From assembly GCA_040414495.1 (NCBI GenBank), contig JBEDUI010000076.1:1-26704 (forward strand): DNA of 26,704 nt, in the 5' to 3' direction. The number at the start of each line of letters is the position of its first letter. Position 1 is the stretch's first letter. The translations under genes were made by a program, and so were the position numbers. This stretch comes from DATAVB01 sp040414495. Lineage in GTDB: Bacteria > Actinomycetota > Actinomycetes > Mycobacteriales > QHCD01. The notes under the pieces were generated by a model. The model saw only the letters and a list, made by a program, of their open reading frames with translations. It made no database searches and was not told the DNA's origin. Shown here piece by piece: positions 1 to 7,793 of the stretch.

Positions 1-1
1 A

Positions 2-1420
2 GCATTCGCTTTCGATCCGTGGGCGCGCGGACAGTTTGGCTCGGCTGGGGGCCAGCAACTCGTTGGCTATTGTATGGGCGCTCCCGCCATTACGCTCCAA
101 AACCAACGGAACAACTATAAGTCGTATCTGAACGCCGATAAATGGGATATTCGGATGTTCCAGGTTGAGGCCCAGAGTTACAATCTCAATGACTGGTACC
201 AGATACGTCATGGAAATCATAACGCAGTAAAGAGGCCGCCGGGCTCGGTTCAGTACTCCCCGTGGGCTGCTGTGCAGAAGCAGATGCAAGGCAAAGTCAA
301 ATGCACGGGAGCGTCTGCGAAGCATCAGGCTCAGTATGCCAAGGCAGCCAGTAATTTGACTGCTTACTACGGCGACTGGCAAGGGACAAATGGCTTCCAA
401 CGCATTGGTACTGCCTTGTCAGACGCTCTGCTGTCGATCTTGTGCGCTTTGCCGCCGTTTCTCGCTTCAATGATGGCCTTCATGTTCCAGATCTTGGCGT
501 GGTTGGCGATCTTTGCTCTGCCCATTGTCGGCGTGGCTGGGATTTTCCCGCCGTTCCGTCGTTGGTTAACGTCGTTGCTGCAAATCTTGCTCGCGTCGTA
601 CTTCACTCGAATTGCATTTGGTGTAGCGCTGACGATGACGCAGTTGGCGTACGGGATTGTCTTTTCCAGTCCGTTCCCGTTCGGCGTGCAGATTCTTATT
701 TTGCTCGTCATCGTGGTGGCCGCGGTGCACCTGATCCGGGCGGTGCGCGAAGCCGGCCTGACCTCGTCGTGGAGTCGGGCGATGCACGGCAGCGCGGTCG
801 GTATGGCCGGCGCGGCCGGGCGGCAGAGCGGCCAGGCGGTCCGGCTCGGTCGGACCATGGTCGCCGGCGTCGCGGGCGGTGTAGCCGGAGGCGTCGCCGG
901 TGGAATGGCGGCGAACGCGACCGAGGAGCGACGGTCCCGGCGCAACACCAGCGATCGGCCCATGGGCCGGGGCGACGGTGTCCGGCGCGACGGCGAGCCG
1001 CAGGTCGCATCGCGGCGGCGCGGCACCGGTGTCGTCATCGCCGCCGACGGCACGACCTCCCCGAGCCGGCGGGGCGAGGGCCCCGACAGCGGCCGCGTAC
1101 CCGAAGACGCCACCGGACCACGGCCCAGCCGCGGCGGCGCCGGCCGAGTACCCGACGACCAGCCCAGCGACGGACCGCAGGTCGCCCGACGCCTCCGCCG
1201 CGACGAGCCGGCAGCGGAACCGCAAAGCGCCAGAAACCAAGCGGCCCAACAACCGGCGGTTGTCAGCACGAGTCGCGTCGAGCGCACAACCGTCCACCGA
1301 CGGCAGGAAGGCAATCGCGTACCCGAACAGAACAAGACCGAACCGGTCGTCACCGATCAACCGCCGCCGACCACCCGCCGACAGGGCGATCGGTCCCGAT
1401 TCGTAGACCCAGAGCCATAA
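2..1420 (+). CDS. TrbL/VirB6-like polytopic membrane protein of a type IV secretion-like locus (5' end outside window)
   Basis: The reading frame stays open to the first base of the window, so the first ATG (74) is internal and the true start lies upstream. The codons before it read AFAFDPWARGQFGS and continue in frame. The visible part has a soluble extracytoplasmic-looking stretch, then about four hydrophobic helices (roughly codons 140-250 of the visible protein), then a Gly/Ala-rich segment (VAGGVAGGVAGG) and a long basic, Pro/Arg-rich disordered tail. A polytopic core with a charged tail is typical of TrbL/VirB6-type inner-membrane channel subunits in actinobacterial conjugation-like loci; this assignment rests on topology and on the downstream NlpC/P60 hydrolase, not on a diagnostic motif. 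It heads a tightly packed plus-strand operon. Several long frames on other strands across the tail are GC-rich shadows. Confidence 0.7.
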   Translation, partial: AFAFDPWARGQFGSAGGQQLVGYCMGAPAITLQNQRNNYKSYLNADKWDIRMFQVEAQSYNLNDWYQIRHGNHNAVKRPPGSVQYSPWAAVQKQMQGKVKCTGASAKHQAQYAKAASNLTAYYGDWQGTNGFQRIGTALSDALLSILCALPPFLASMMAFMFQILAWLAIFALPIVGVAGIFPPFRRWLTSLLQILLASYFTRIAFGVALTMTQLAYGIVFSSPFPFGVQILILLVIVVAAVHLIRAVREAGLTSSWSRAMHGSAVGMAGAAGRQSGQAVRLGRTMVAGVAGGVAGGVAGGMAANATEERRSRRNTSDRPMGRGDGVRRDGEPQVASRRRGTGVVIAADGTTSPSRRGEGPDSGRVPEDATGPRPSRGGAGRVPDDQPSDGPQVARRLRRDEPAAEPQSARNQAAQQPAVVSTSRVERTTVHRRQEGNRVPEQNKTEPVVTDQPPPTTRRQGDRSRFVDPEP

Positions 1421-1455
1421 AGCAGCCGTAGAGCAGCCGTAAAAAGCAGCCCGTA
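1421..1455 (+). repeat. Three short direct repeats AGCAGCCGTA
   Basis: Immediately after the stop codon the decamer AGCAGCCGTA occurs at 1421-1430 and 1432-1441, followed by AGCAGCCCGTA at 1445-1455. They lie in the 89-bp gap before the next gene. There is no T-tract or hairpin, so this is not an obvious terminator. The repeats may come from local slippage. Confidence 0.5.
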
Positions 1456-1480
1456 AAACACCAGAAGCCAGGAGCCGCAC

Positions 1481-1507
1481 ATGACCACACGATGGGGGAA
1501 GCCGTGA
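1481..1507 (+). other. Eight-codon relay ORF (MTTRWGKP) overlapping the next start
   Basis: The best Shine-Dalgarno in this gap (AGGAG, 1470-1474) stands 6 nt before ATG 1481. That ATG opens an eight-codon ORF which stops at TGA 1505-1507. The stop overlaps an in-frame GTG (1504) of the next gene and lies 2 nt before its ATG 1510. This geometry suits translational coupling. Expression of the peptide is not shown. Confidence 0.3.
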
Positions 1508-1509
1508 CG

Positions 1510-2844
1510 ATGCCCTCCTTTCGTTGGTCTCGTCGGCTGCGCGCACCCCAGACCGCGCTGCAGGTCGTCGCGAGTCAGCGCTACAACCAGGCGGCCCGGA
1601 CGTGGCTACGCCGGTACTCACCGGTCGCCGTACTCGGCGCTCTGGTCGCCTACCTGCTCGGGTTCGCGGCCGACCGGTGGATCGGCGGGTTCATCGGCCT
1701 GGGCGTGGTCGCGGCGGCCGCCCTCATCTGCTGGGGCGCGCTGGTCTGGCGCCGCGCCACGGCCACGATCATCGCCGGCGTACTTACCGCGGCCATCGTC
1801 TCCAGCGTCGTCGGCAAGCTCTATACGACGGCCGGTTGGCGCGGCCAGGCCCCGGTCACCGCGGCCAGCCTGTGGTGCCTGACCATCGCGGCCAGCATCG
1901 CGGCCTGGCGGATCCGGCGACACAGCGGCAGCCGGGCCGTCACCGCGGTCGCCTGCGACGTGGTGATCGTGCTCGCCGCATTGGGGTCGACCATTTCGCC
2001 GGACGGCTCGCTGATTCTGGCCATCGTCGCGATCGTGGCGATCCTGGCCACCCGCGGTGGGCTGCTGCTGTCGATGCGGGTACGCCGGGCCCGCCGCCGC
2101 TCCCGGTTGCGGCCGCGTCAACTCGCCGATGACAACGCCCTCGACACCGGCCGCCTGACCGAGACGATCAGCGACGACGCCTCCCTCACCAGCGGCCTGC
2201 AGCGGGAACGCCAGATCGTCACCGAGCTGAGCCAGCTCGACCCGCACATCTGGACCGCGTTGCATTCGCGCCGAATCCCGGAAACCGGCGACCTGGTCGA
2301 GCACATGCTGATCGGCCCACCGGGCATCATCGTCGGCACGACCGCGCACTGGCCGGAATCGGTGACGTTGACCGAGGTACGGCACGCCGATGGCAGTTGG
2401 AGCGCGCAGCACGGCGAAATTCACGAGATCTATACCTTGGAGGGCTCGTCCGAGCTGCTGGCCCGTCGGCTCGAACCGGTCCTGGTCGCGGCCCGGCAGG
2501 TCGCCTGGACCCTGGACGTACACCCGGACGAGCTGCGCTGTCTGGTCATTTTCGCAACTGGGGCCAAGCAACTGCCCGAGCCCGTGGTCGAGATCGACCT
2601 GCTGGGCCTGTGGGATCCGCAGCGGCAGACCGCATTCGACGCCACCGCCTACCTGGTGTCGGTCCACGCGCTGGTCGGGTTCCTGCTGAACCTGCCCCGC
2701 CGCACGATGACCGAGCCGGGCCGGTTCGCCCGACTGGTCGCCCGGTTCCGTAACACCGATCAGAAAGCGGCCCAAGAGCAGCGGGACAACCGGTTCATGC
2801 GCGACGTGGCGGCCATCTGCGACCAGCTTTTCAAGCCGGTGTAG
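1510..2844 (+). CDS. Six-helix membrane protein with NERD-like C-terminal cytosolic domain
   Basis: 444 residues from ATG 1510. I chose this start because GGGGGAAG (1494-1501) sits 8 nt upstream; in-frame ATG 1492 and GTG 1504 are alternatives. The N-terminal half has about six hydrophobic helices between residues 38 and 190, ending in a very basic loop (VRRARRRSRLRPR). The C-terminal half (about 225-350) is soluble. It contains LVEHMLIGPPGIIVG, which recalls the hydrophobic 'vvGp.Gi.vi' strand of NERD (nuclease-related) domains, followed by an alternating strand/helix pattern. I see no confident nuclease active site, so it may be a catalytically dead or structural relative. The position between the TrbL-like protein and the anchored soluble protein suggests a component of the same membrane complex. 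Function is unknown. Confidence 0.7.
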   Translation: MPSFRWSRRLRAPQTALQVVASQRYNQAARTWLRRYSPVAVLGALVAYLLGFAADRWIGGFIGLGVVAAAALICWGALVWRRATATIIAGVLTAAIVSSVVGKLYTTAGWRGQAPVTAASLWCLTIAASIAAWRIRRHSGSRAVTAVACDVVIVLAALGSTISPDGSLILAIVAIVAILATRGGLLLSMRVRRARRRSRLRPRQLADDNALDTGRLTETISDDASLTSGLQRERQIVTELSQLDPHIWTALHSRRIPETGDLVEHMLIGPPGIIVGTTAHWPESVTLTEVRHADGSWSAQHGEIHEIYTLEGSSELLARRLEPVLVAARQVAWTLDVHPDELRCLVIFATGAKQLPEPVVEIDLLGLWDPQRQTAFDATAYLVSVHALVGFLLNLPRRTMTEPGRFARLVARFRNTDQKAAQEQRDNRFMRDVAAICDQLFKPV

Positions 2845-2847
2845 CCG

Positions 2848-3528
2848 ATGACGCGACGGGCGTGGGCCGCGGTGGCGGTGCTGGGCGTGCTGGTCGCTGT
2901 GCTGGTGGTCGCGGCGATACGGCTGTTGCCGGCCAAGCACCATCCCAGCGCCTCAAAGGCAAAGTCCACATCGGACTCATCGAGCGGACAGGGCGGCCAG
3001 CAGGCGCCACCGGCACCGGGCTCGAATTCCAGCCAGCCCAACGATGGCGACCCGGGTACCAGCGTCGACAATGGCAATGACGTATTGACCGGCGGCGATA
3101 TCGATTCCGCCCACCAGGTCATGGTGTCGTACCTGCAGTCGTTGGGTTCTTATACGTCGGCCGACCGTCAGGCCTCTTGGCAGAAGGCCGCATTGGCCTT
3201 CACCGACGGCAATTCAGCTATCCGGTCGTTCACGCATCTGCCCACCGGAAAGGCGTGGGCCAGCTGCGTGCAGACGCAGTGTTCGTCGCAGAGTACAGCC
3301 CGCGTTATTCGGGATACGGCCACCACGAACATCGCCGGTTCCGGTGCGAGCCCGCAGGTTGTGTCCTATATGGACCTCGCTACGACGTTGCGTTCACGCG
3401 GCGCGAAGGCCGATACGCAGCACACCCAATTCACCGTGACGGCAACCCAGACCGACAACGGTTGGAAGGTCAGCGGTTGCACCTTCGCCGGGGTCGGCGA
3501 CAGCGGCGCCAACGGAGACGGTTCATGA
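2848..3528 (+). CDS. Bitopic anchored protein, possible NTF2/VirB8/TcpC-like soluble domain
   Basis: 226 residues. The ATG lies 3 nt after the preceding stop with no clear Shine-Dalgarno, so translation is probably coupled. A short basic N-terminus (MTRR) precedes one transmembrane helix (about 6-26). A Ser/Gly/Pro/Gln-rich linker follows (about 30-85), then a soluble domain of about 130 residues. That domain starts with a helix (SAHQVMVSYLQSLG) and ends with strands (FTVTATQTDNGWKVSGCTFAG), with Cys residues that could form disulfides outside the cell. One helix, a linker and a small alpha+beta domain ending in a 'W.V' strand is the layout of VirB8/TcpC-type NTF2-like subunits of secretion channels. 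I infer this fold from pattern only. The stop overlaps an ATG (ATGA, 3525-3528). Confidence 0.65.
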   Translation: MTRRAWAAVAVLGVLVAVLVVAAIRLLPAKHHPSASKAKSTSDSSSGQGGQQAPPAPGSNSSQPNDGDPGTSVDNGNDVLTGGDIDSAHQVMVSYLQSLGSYTSADRQASWQKAALAFTDGNSAIRSFTHLPTGKAWASCVQTQCSSQSTARVIRDTATTNIAGSGASPQVVSYMDLATTLRSRGAKADTQHTQFTVTATQTDNGWKVSGCTFAGVGDSGANGDGS

Positions 3529-3563
3529 GCACCGTGGGGGAGGGGCCCGAATGGCGAGCATGA
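3525..3563 (+). other. Twelve-codon relay ORF (MSTVGEGPEWRA) linking two genes
   Basis: ATG 3525 overlaps the upstream stop as ATGA. The ORF runs 12 codons and stops at TGA 3561-3563, overlapping the in-frame ATG 3560 of the hydrolase gene in a second ATGA. Its internal GGGGGAGGGG (3536-3545) also serves as Shine-Dalgarno for ATG 3551. Whether the peptide is made is unknown. Confidence 0.3.
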
Positions 3564-5140
3564 TCCCGCCGGTGCTGCGGCGCCGCCGCGGCGCCGTCGT
3601 CGGTGTCGTGTTAGGACTCGGCGGCTTTACCGCGTTCGGCTTGGTGCTGGCGCTGATGTTCGTCATGTCGATTTTCGGGGCGCAGTCCGGTGTGCAGTCC
3701 GCCGCGGCCGGATGCCAGCAGTACGAGGATTCCATTCAGGACCAGAATGGATCCGGTCCCGGTCAGGGCGCGTTCAACCCGGTAATGCCGGCAGGCGGCA
3801 TGTATTTGCCGTCCACGGCGGCGCTGAATGAAATACCGCCGAGTCTGATGCTCGACGCCTGGCGGGCCGCGGCTCGTTATCCCGGGTACGACTGGACGCT
3901 GATCACTGGTCAGATGTATCAGGAAACCCGGCTCGGCCAGGACCCGTCGGCCGCGGTTGGTGGTCAGAACTCGCTGGGTTATAAGGGAATCCTGCAGTTC
4001 GGTACGTGGGCTTGGTCCCGATTCGGCGCCGACGGCGACGACAATGGTAAAAAGGATCTCTACGATCCGGCTGACGCCGCATTCGCTGCCGCCAACTACA
4101 TGGACACACTGCACGTCGAGCAGCAGCCGTGGAATGCGCTGCTCAAGTATTCGGGCTCCTCGCCGACAAACACCGAGTATCCGCGGGTCGTACTGACCGA
4201 AGCGGCCCGCTGGCGCGGCAATTTCACCACCGACAAGAACGTCATCAAGCAGTGGTACAAGCACCTGGCTGACACGGTAAAGCACAACCCGAATTTCCCG
4301 GTCCTGGGGCAGAACAATCAGATTCCCGAGCCGGTCAACGACAGCAACGCCCAGGTCACCAACGCCAGCAGCATTCCACCGGCGGCACCCTCGAATTGGT
4401 CAACGCCACCCCTGGGCCAGTCGCCGGGCGGGCCGCAACAACAACTCACCCCGCCCGGGCAGAACCAGGACGTGAGCTGGGACCAGTGCTCGCAAACCGT
4501 CGGCGGCCCGCGTAGCTATCTCGGCGGCCCCGGTGGCCCGCTGCCGCCGACCTCGACCAAGGTGCTGGCCGCCGTGTTGGCCTGGGCCAAGACGGGATTG
4601 GGCACTCCTTACGTGTGGGGCGCGCCGCGGTTGCAGGGCGACCACCCGACCTCGTTCGACTGCTCCAGCTACGTGCAGTGGGCCTGGTATCAGGCGACCA
4701 ACGGTGCGGTGCGTATCGGCGAGAGCACCCACGCGCAATACCCGGAATTGAAGAAGTACCAGGTGCAGCCCGGCCACGAGCAACCCGGCGACCTCATCTT
4801 CTACGGCTTCGGGGCGGCGCTGCACCACGTCGTGATGGTGTGGGATCCGCGGTCGGGCACGGCGATCCAGGCGCCGCAGGAAGGCGAAACCGTCGATTTC
4901 ACCCGCTACAACAATGCCCAGCACCCGAACGTCTGGAGCGACCAGGTCGGTATCTTCCGGGTGCCGGTTCCAGCGCACGTCTCGGTACGCTTCCCGCCCG
5001 GTACGGCGCAGCCGGCCGATGACGCCGCGATGGGTGCCGCCGACCCGGCCGCCAACCAGGCGGGCGGATCGGATGGCAACCTGTCCGCCGTATTCAATTC
5101 CCTGCCCCCCGCCCGCACCAGCGAGGAGGGATCACGATGA
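3551..5140 (+). CDS. Bifunctional peptidoglycan hydrolase: lytic transglycosylase plus NlpC/P60 endopeptidase
   Basis: 529 residues. It would open the cell wall for the secretion/conjugation channel. The N-terminus is basic (RRRRG), followed by one transmembrane helix (about 14-42) that exports and anchors the enzyme. A goose-lysozyme/SLT-like domain spans about 95-235, with QMYQETRLGQ (candidate catalytic Glu125) and GYKGILQF (143-150). A Pro/Gln/Asn-rich linker follows (about 255-335). The NlpC/P60 domain covers about 336-475: PTSFDCSSY places nucleophile Cys371, LHHVVMVW supplies His425/426, and the third polar residue is Gln440 (AIQAPQ) where His is more usual. The domain order matches CwlT/Tn916 Orf14-type hydrolases of Gram-positive conjugative elements. 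Start ATG 3551 is favoured by GGGGGAGGGG 5 nt upstream; ATG 3560 is the alternative. The stop overlaps the next ATG by 4 bp. Confidence 0.9.
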   Translation: MASMIPPVLRRRRGAVVGVVLGLGGFTAFGLVLALMFVMSIFGAQSGVQSAAAGCQQYEDSIQDQNGSGPGQGAFNPVMPAGGMYLPSTAALNEIPPSLMLDAWRAAARYPGYDWTLITGQMYQETRLGQDPSAAVGGQNSLGYKGILQFGTWAWSRFGADGDDNGKKDLYDPADAAFAAANYMDTLHVEQQPWNALLKYSGSSPTNTEYPRVVLTEAARWRGNFTTDKNVIKQWYKHLADTVKHNPNFPVLGQNNQIPEPVNDSNAQVTNASSIPPAAPSNWSTPPLGQSPGGPQQQLTPPGQNQDVSWDQCSQTVGGPRSYLGGPGGPLPPTSTKVLAAVLAWAKTGLGTPYVWGAPRLQGDHPTSFDCSSYVQWAWYQATNGAVRIGESTHAQYPELKKYQVQPGHEQPGDLIFYGFGAALHHVVMVWDPRSGTAIQAPQEGETVDFTRYNNAQHPNVWSDQVGIFRVPVPAHVSVRFPPGTAQPADDAAMGAADPAANQAGGSDGNLSAVFNSLPPARTSEEGSR

Positions 5141-5586
5141 CCGAATCAGCGGGACTCATCAGCCCGGACGGCCGGCAGCAGCCATATCAAGAGCCGACGA
5201 CTCTCTCAGCGCACCTGGCCGGAATCGAGCGACCGGACAATGCCCCGGCGACCTTGTGGCTCTCCGACGAGGTCACGACCATGCATTTCCCGCTCACCGC
5301 GTCCACCGTGCCGGCACTGCTGAGCCAACTCGACGAGCTGGCGCGGGAGTACGGACCGCGGGTGGTCACCGGCGAGGATGCGGATTACGACCCTGACGAC
5401 GAGCGCGAATTCGAGCCCGAATTCGACCAGCGGGAGGACGAGCCGAAAGCTGGCCGACTGGCCCGCTGGACGGGATGGCATTACAGCAACACACTGGTTA
5501 GCCGACTACCCCCACAGCAGCGGATTGCCCTGTTCGCTGCCGTTCTGGTCGTCCTAGTGTTGATCACGTTGTTTACTCGTGGTTAG
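5137..5586 (+). CDS. Tail-anchored acidic protein of the secretion-like operon
   Basis: 149 residues, unrecognised. ATG 5137 overlaps the previous stop (ATGA) and follows a GAGGAGGGA Shine-Dalgarno. The first 90 residues are soluble and contain LWLSDEVTTMHFPLTASTVP and a helix (ALLSQLDELAREYG). A highly acidic stretch follows (EDADYDPDDEREFEPEFDQRED), then a basic segment and a single C-terminal hydrophobic helix (about 127-146) ending RG. This is a tail-anchor topology with the bulk of the protein in the cytoplasm. The coupled position suggests an accessory or adaptor subunit of the complex. No enzymatic motif is visible. Confidence 0.65.
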   Translation: MTESAGLISPDGRQQPYQEPTTLSAHLAGIERPDNAPATLWLSDEVTTMHFPLTASTVPALLSQLDELAREYGPRVVTGEDADYDPDDEREFEPEFDQREDEPKAGRLARWTGWHYSNTLVSRLPPQQRIALFAAVLVVLVLITLFTRG

Positions 5587-5627
5587 ACCGCGCTTGGCGC
5601 AGACCGGACCGGAAAGGAGGCAGCGCC

Positions 5628-6146
5628 GTGGATCCGTTACACCTCACCGCAACCGTGGTGCTCGCGGCCGCTGCCGTGGTCTGCGGAGTGGTCGAGTTGG
5701 TCTGCTGTGTGGCCATGCTGCGACACAAGTCGGCGCCGGCGGCCCGGCCGATGGTGGGCGGCCTACTGGCGGCGGTCGGCGCGCACCTGGCGGTTTATGC
5801 GATGACCGGACAGGCCTGGGGCGCGGCGGTATGCGTACTGCCGTTTCTGGCCGTCGTGGTGCTGTGTATTCCGCGGACCTGGCAACCGCCACCGCGGCGG
5901 GCCCGATTGGCCCGGGCGCCGCTGGGCGAGCTGATCGCTCCGCCCGAGTTGCCCGCAGTGTTGGAAAACGACCAGGTCAGCTGGACCAGCACTGCCGGCG
6001 ATGTGGTCGTCAAGTCGGTCGACGACTCGTCGGAGCGGGTCAGCGGCGAGGCGTCGGACGAGATCGAGACCGAACAATCCGCACCCCTGACCGCGAGCGA
6101 GCGGCAGGCGTGGGAATCTCTGCGCCGTTCTCTCGGCGAGCTGTAA
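5628..6146 (+). CDS. Small three-helix membrane protein of the secretion-like operon
   Basis: 172 residues, starting at GTG 5628 behind a strong AAAGGAGG. Three hydrophobic helices occupy about residues 5-30, 40-60 and 64-82. The remainder is a charged cytosolic tail with ELIAPPELPAVLENDQVSW and an acidic Ser/Glu-rich C-terminus ending in a helix (SERQAWESLRRSLGEL). I do not recognise the family. It sits 41 nt after the tail-anchored protein and 25 nt before the MinD-like ATPase, consistent with one transcript. It could be a membrane partner for that ATPase, but nothing in the sequence proves this. Confidence 0.6.
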   Translation: MDPLHLTATVVLAAAAVVCGVVELVCCVAMLRHKSAPAARPMVGGLLAAVGAHLAVYAMTGQAWGAAVCVLPFLAVVVLCIPRTWQPPPRRARLARAPLGELIAPPELPAVLENDQVSWTSTAGDVVVKSVDDSSERVSGEASDEIETEQSAPLTASERQAWESLRRSLGEL

Positions 6147-6171
6147 CACGAGCTGTTAGAGGAGTCGACCT

Positions 6172-7635
6172 ATGAGCACCGACCGCAACAACCCGGCCTC
6201 GTCCACCGACGACGCCGGCCGGCCGAACCAGATGCCGGTCGCGGTCCCCCGGCGCAGCTCACACGGGGCGACACACCCCAGCCCGGAACAACACAGCTGG
6301 GACACCGAGCAGGGCTGGCCGAGCGGCGAGCAGCCGGCCTGGTCGGGGCAGGAGGAGCAGCCGGCCTGGCCGGGACAGCAGGACCAGCAGTCCTGGTCCG
6401 GGCAGGGCGACCGACGCGCGGAGGATCAGCAGTGGCCGGCCGAGCAGCCGACCTGGAACTCCGGCCAACCCGCGAGCGAGTGGGAGCAGTCGTCGTGGCA
6501 GAGCGGCGGCGAGACGAGTTGGCAGACCGAACAGCCGGCCTGGCAGGAACAGTCCAGCTGGCAGCGGGAACAGACCTCGACACCGAATTCCGGTCAGCAG
6601 CCGGCAGTTGGTCAGCAGCCGGTGGTACGTCCGGCCTCCGGTCCGCCGGGTCTGAACGACGAGTCGCTGCTGACCCACCGCCGGCAGACCTCCAGTCGCG
6701 GCTGGCGGCGGGCGGTTTCGGCGATGACGTTGGGCGCGGTCAAGCCGGGGCTGTCCCCGGCCGAACTGGCCGAGGCCGAGCAGATGCGCAGCATCCGGAC
6801 GCCGATCCGTGGTTGCCACCGGATCGGCGTGGTCAGCCTCAAGGGCGGCATCGGCAAGACGACGACGGCAGCCGGCCTCGGTCTGGCCCTGGCCACTACC
6901 CGGGGCGACGGGGTGATCGCGGTTGATGCCAACCCGGACGCCGGCACGCTCGCGGACCGGCTCGTGGGCGCGCCGCCGGACGCGTACAGCGGCGCCGAAT
7001 GGGTGGGCGCGCACGTACGGGCGACCGACGACACCTGGATCGCGCCACGCAGCGTCCGTGACCTGCTGGCCGCGGTATCGGCCGACGAGATCGGCTCGGC
7101 CACCGATGTCATGCGGTACGTATCGATCGCGGGGCGGCTGCACGTTCTGGCTTCGGAGCAGGACCCGGAAACGTCCGAAGCTTTCAACGCGCAGGAATAC
7201 CGTACGACCGCCGAGGTGATCTCCGCTTTCTACAGCGTGATGATTACCGACACCGGAACCGGACTGCTGCATTCGGCGATGGCCGGAATGCTGTCGATGG
7301 CCAATTCCCTCGTCATCATCGCGGCGCCGAGTGTGGACGGCGCCTCCCGGGCGGCCAAGACGTTGGACTGGCTGGATGCCCACCACTACGGCCATCTCGT
7401 CGCACGGGCCGTGGTGGCGGTGAGTCACACCCGGCCCCGGGCCCAGAATGTCGATATGCGGGTTCTGGACGCGCATTTCTCGGCCCGCTGCCGGGCCCTG
7501 GTCCATATTCCGTATGACCCGCACCTGGTCGCTGGATCGGTGATCCGGTGGAACGAGATGGCCGACCCGACCCGGTCGGCATTTCTACGGTTGGCCGCCG
7601 TCGTAGCTGAAGACTTCCGTGAAGGCTGGAACTAG
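6172..7635 (+). CDS. MinD/ParA-like ATPase with Trp/Gln-rich N-terminal tail (ESX/EspI-like core)
   Basis: 487 residues behind a GAGGAG Shine-Dalgarno. Residues 1-165 are disordered and Gln/Ser/Pro-rich, with 12 tryptophans between 43 and 130 in repeats such as EQPAWSGQ, QQSWSGQ, EQSSWQ. Then comes a conserved-looking lead-in (RGWRRAVSAMTLGAVKPGLS) and a deviant Walker A motif (LKGGIGKTTT; Lys224 and Lys229) typical of MinD/ParA ATPases. VIAVDANPDAG (248-258) is the Walker A' strand. ITDTGTGLLHSAM replaces the usual Walker B/switch region. From memory, the lead-in plus 'VIAVDANPD' block is characteristic of MinD-like proteins encoded in mycobacterial ESX (type VII) loci such as EspI, which also carry low-complexity N-termini. 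The likely role is positioning or energising the membrane complex by ATP-dependent dimerisation. Substrate and partners are unknown. Confidence 0.85.
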   Translation: MSTDRNNPASSTDDAGRPNQMPVAVPRRSSHGATHPSPEQHSWDTEQGWPSGEQPAWSGQEEQPAWPGQQDQQSWSGQGDRRAEDQQWPAEQPTWNSGQPASEWEQSSWQSGGETSWQTEQPAWQEQSSWQREQTSTPNSGQQPAVGQQPVVRPASGPPGLNDESLLTHRRQTSSRGWRRAVSAMTLGAVKPGLSPAELAEAEQMRSIRTPIRGCHRIGVVSLKGGIGKTTTAAGLGLALATTRGDGVIAVDANPDAGTLADRLVGAPPDAYSGAEWVGAHVRATDDTWIAPRSVRDLLAAVSADEIGSATDVMRYVSIAGRLHVLASEQDPETSEAFNAQEYRTTAEVISAFYSVMITDTGTGLLHSAMAGMLSMANSLVIIAAPSVDGASRAAKTLDWLDAHHYGHLVARAVVAVSHTRPRAQNVDMRVLDAHFSARCRALVHIPYDPHLVAGSVIRWNEMADPTRSAFLRLAAVVAEDFREGWN

Positions 7636-7658
7636 AATTCCCGCAGGAGGTGCGCACC

Positions 7659-7787
7659 GTGGGCGATATCGGGGACAAGAAAGGTAAAACGATCGAAGTG
7701 CTGCCGGCATCCGACCCGGCCCGTGATCCCGTGACCGAGCCGGCACCGGCGCCGGCAGAGCCTGCGAGCCCGACCCCAGCGCGGTGA
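7659..7787 (+). CDS. 42-residue Pro/Ala-rich small ORF
   Basis: GTG 7659 follows a strong Shine-Dalgarno (GCAGGAGG, 7643-7650) at 8 nt. The ORF reads MGDIGDKKGKTIEVLPASDP and then a Pro/Ala/Glu-rich tail ending SPTPAR. It fills the gap between the ATPase stop (7635) and the next GTG (7794) in operon phase. The N-terminus is charged, with no membrane helix. The strong ribosome site and snug fit argue that it is translated, but the short low-complexity sequence gives no functional clue. A small regulator or adaptor is possible. Confidence 0.5.
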   Translation: MGDIGDKKGKTIEVLPASDPARDPVTEPAPAPAEPASPTPAR

Positions 7788-7793
7788 GCCGCC

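Noticed and set aside
367..1621. Long overlapping frames on both strands across the TrbL-like C-terminal tail
   Set aside because: All are Arg/Pro-rich shadows of a GC-rich disordered region; no family features.
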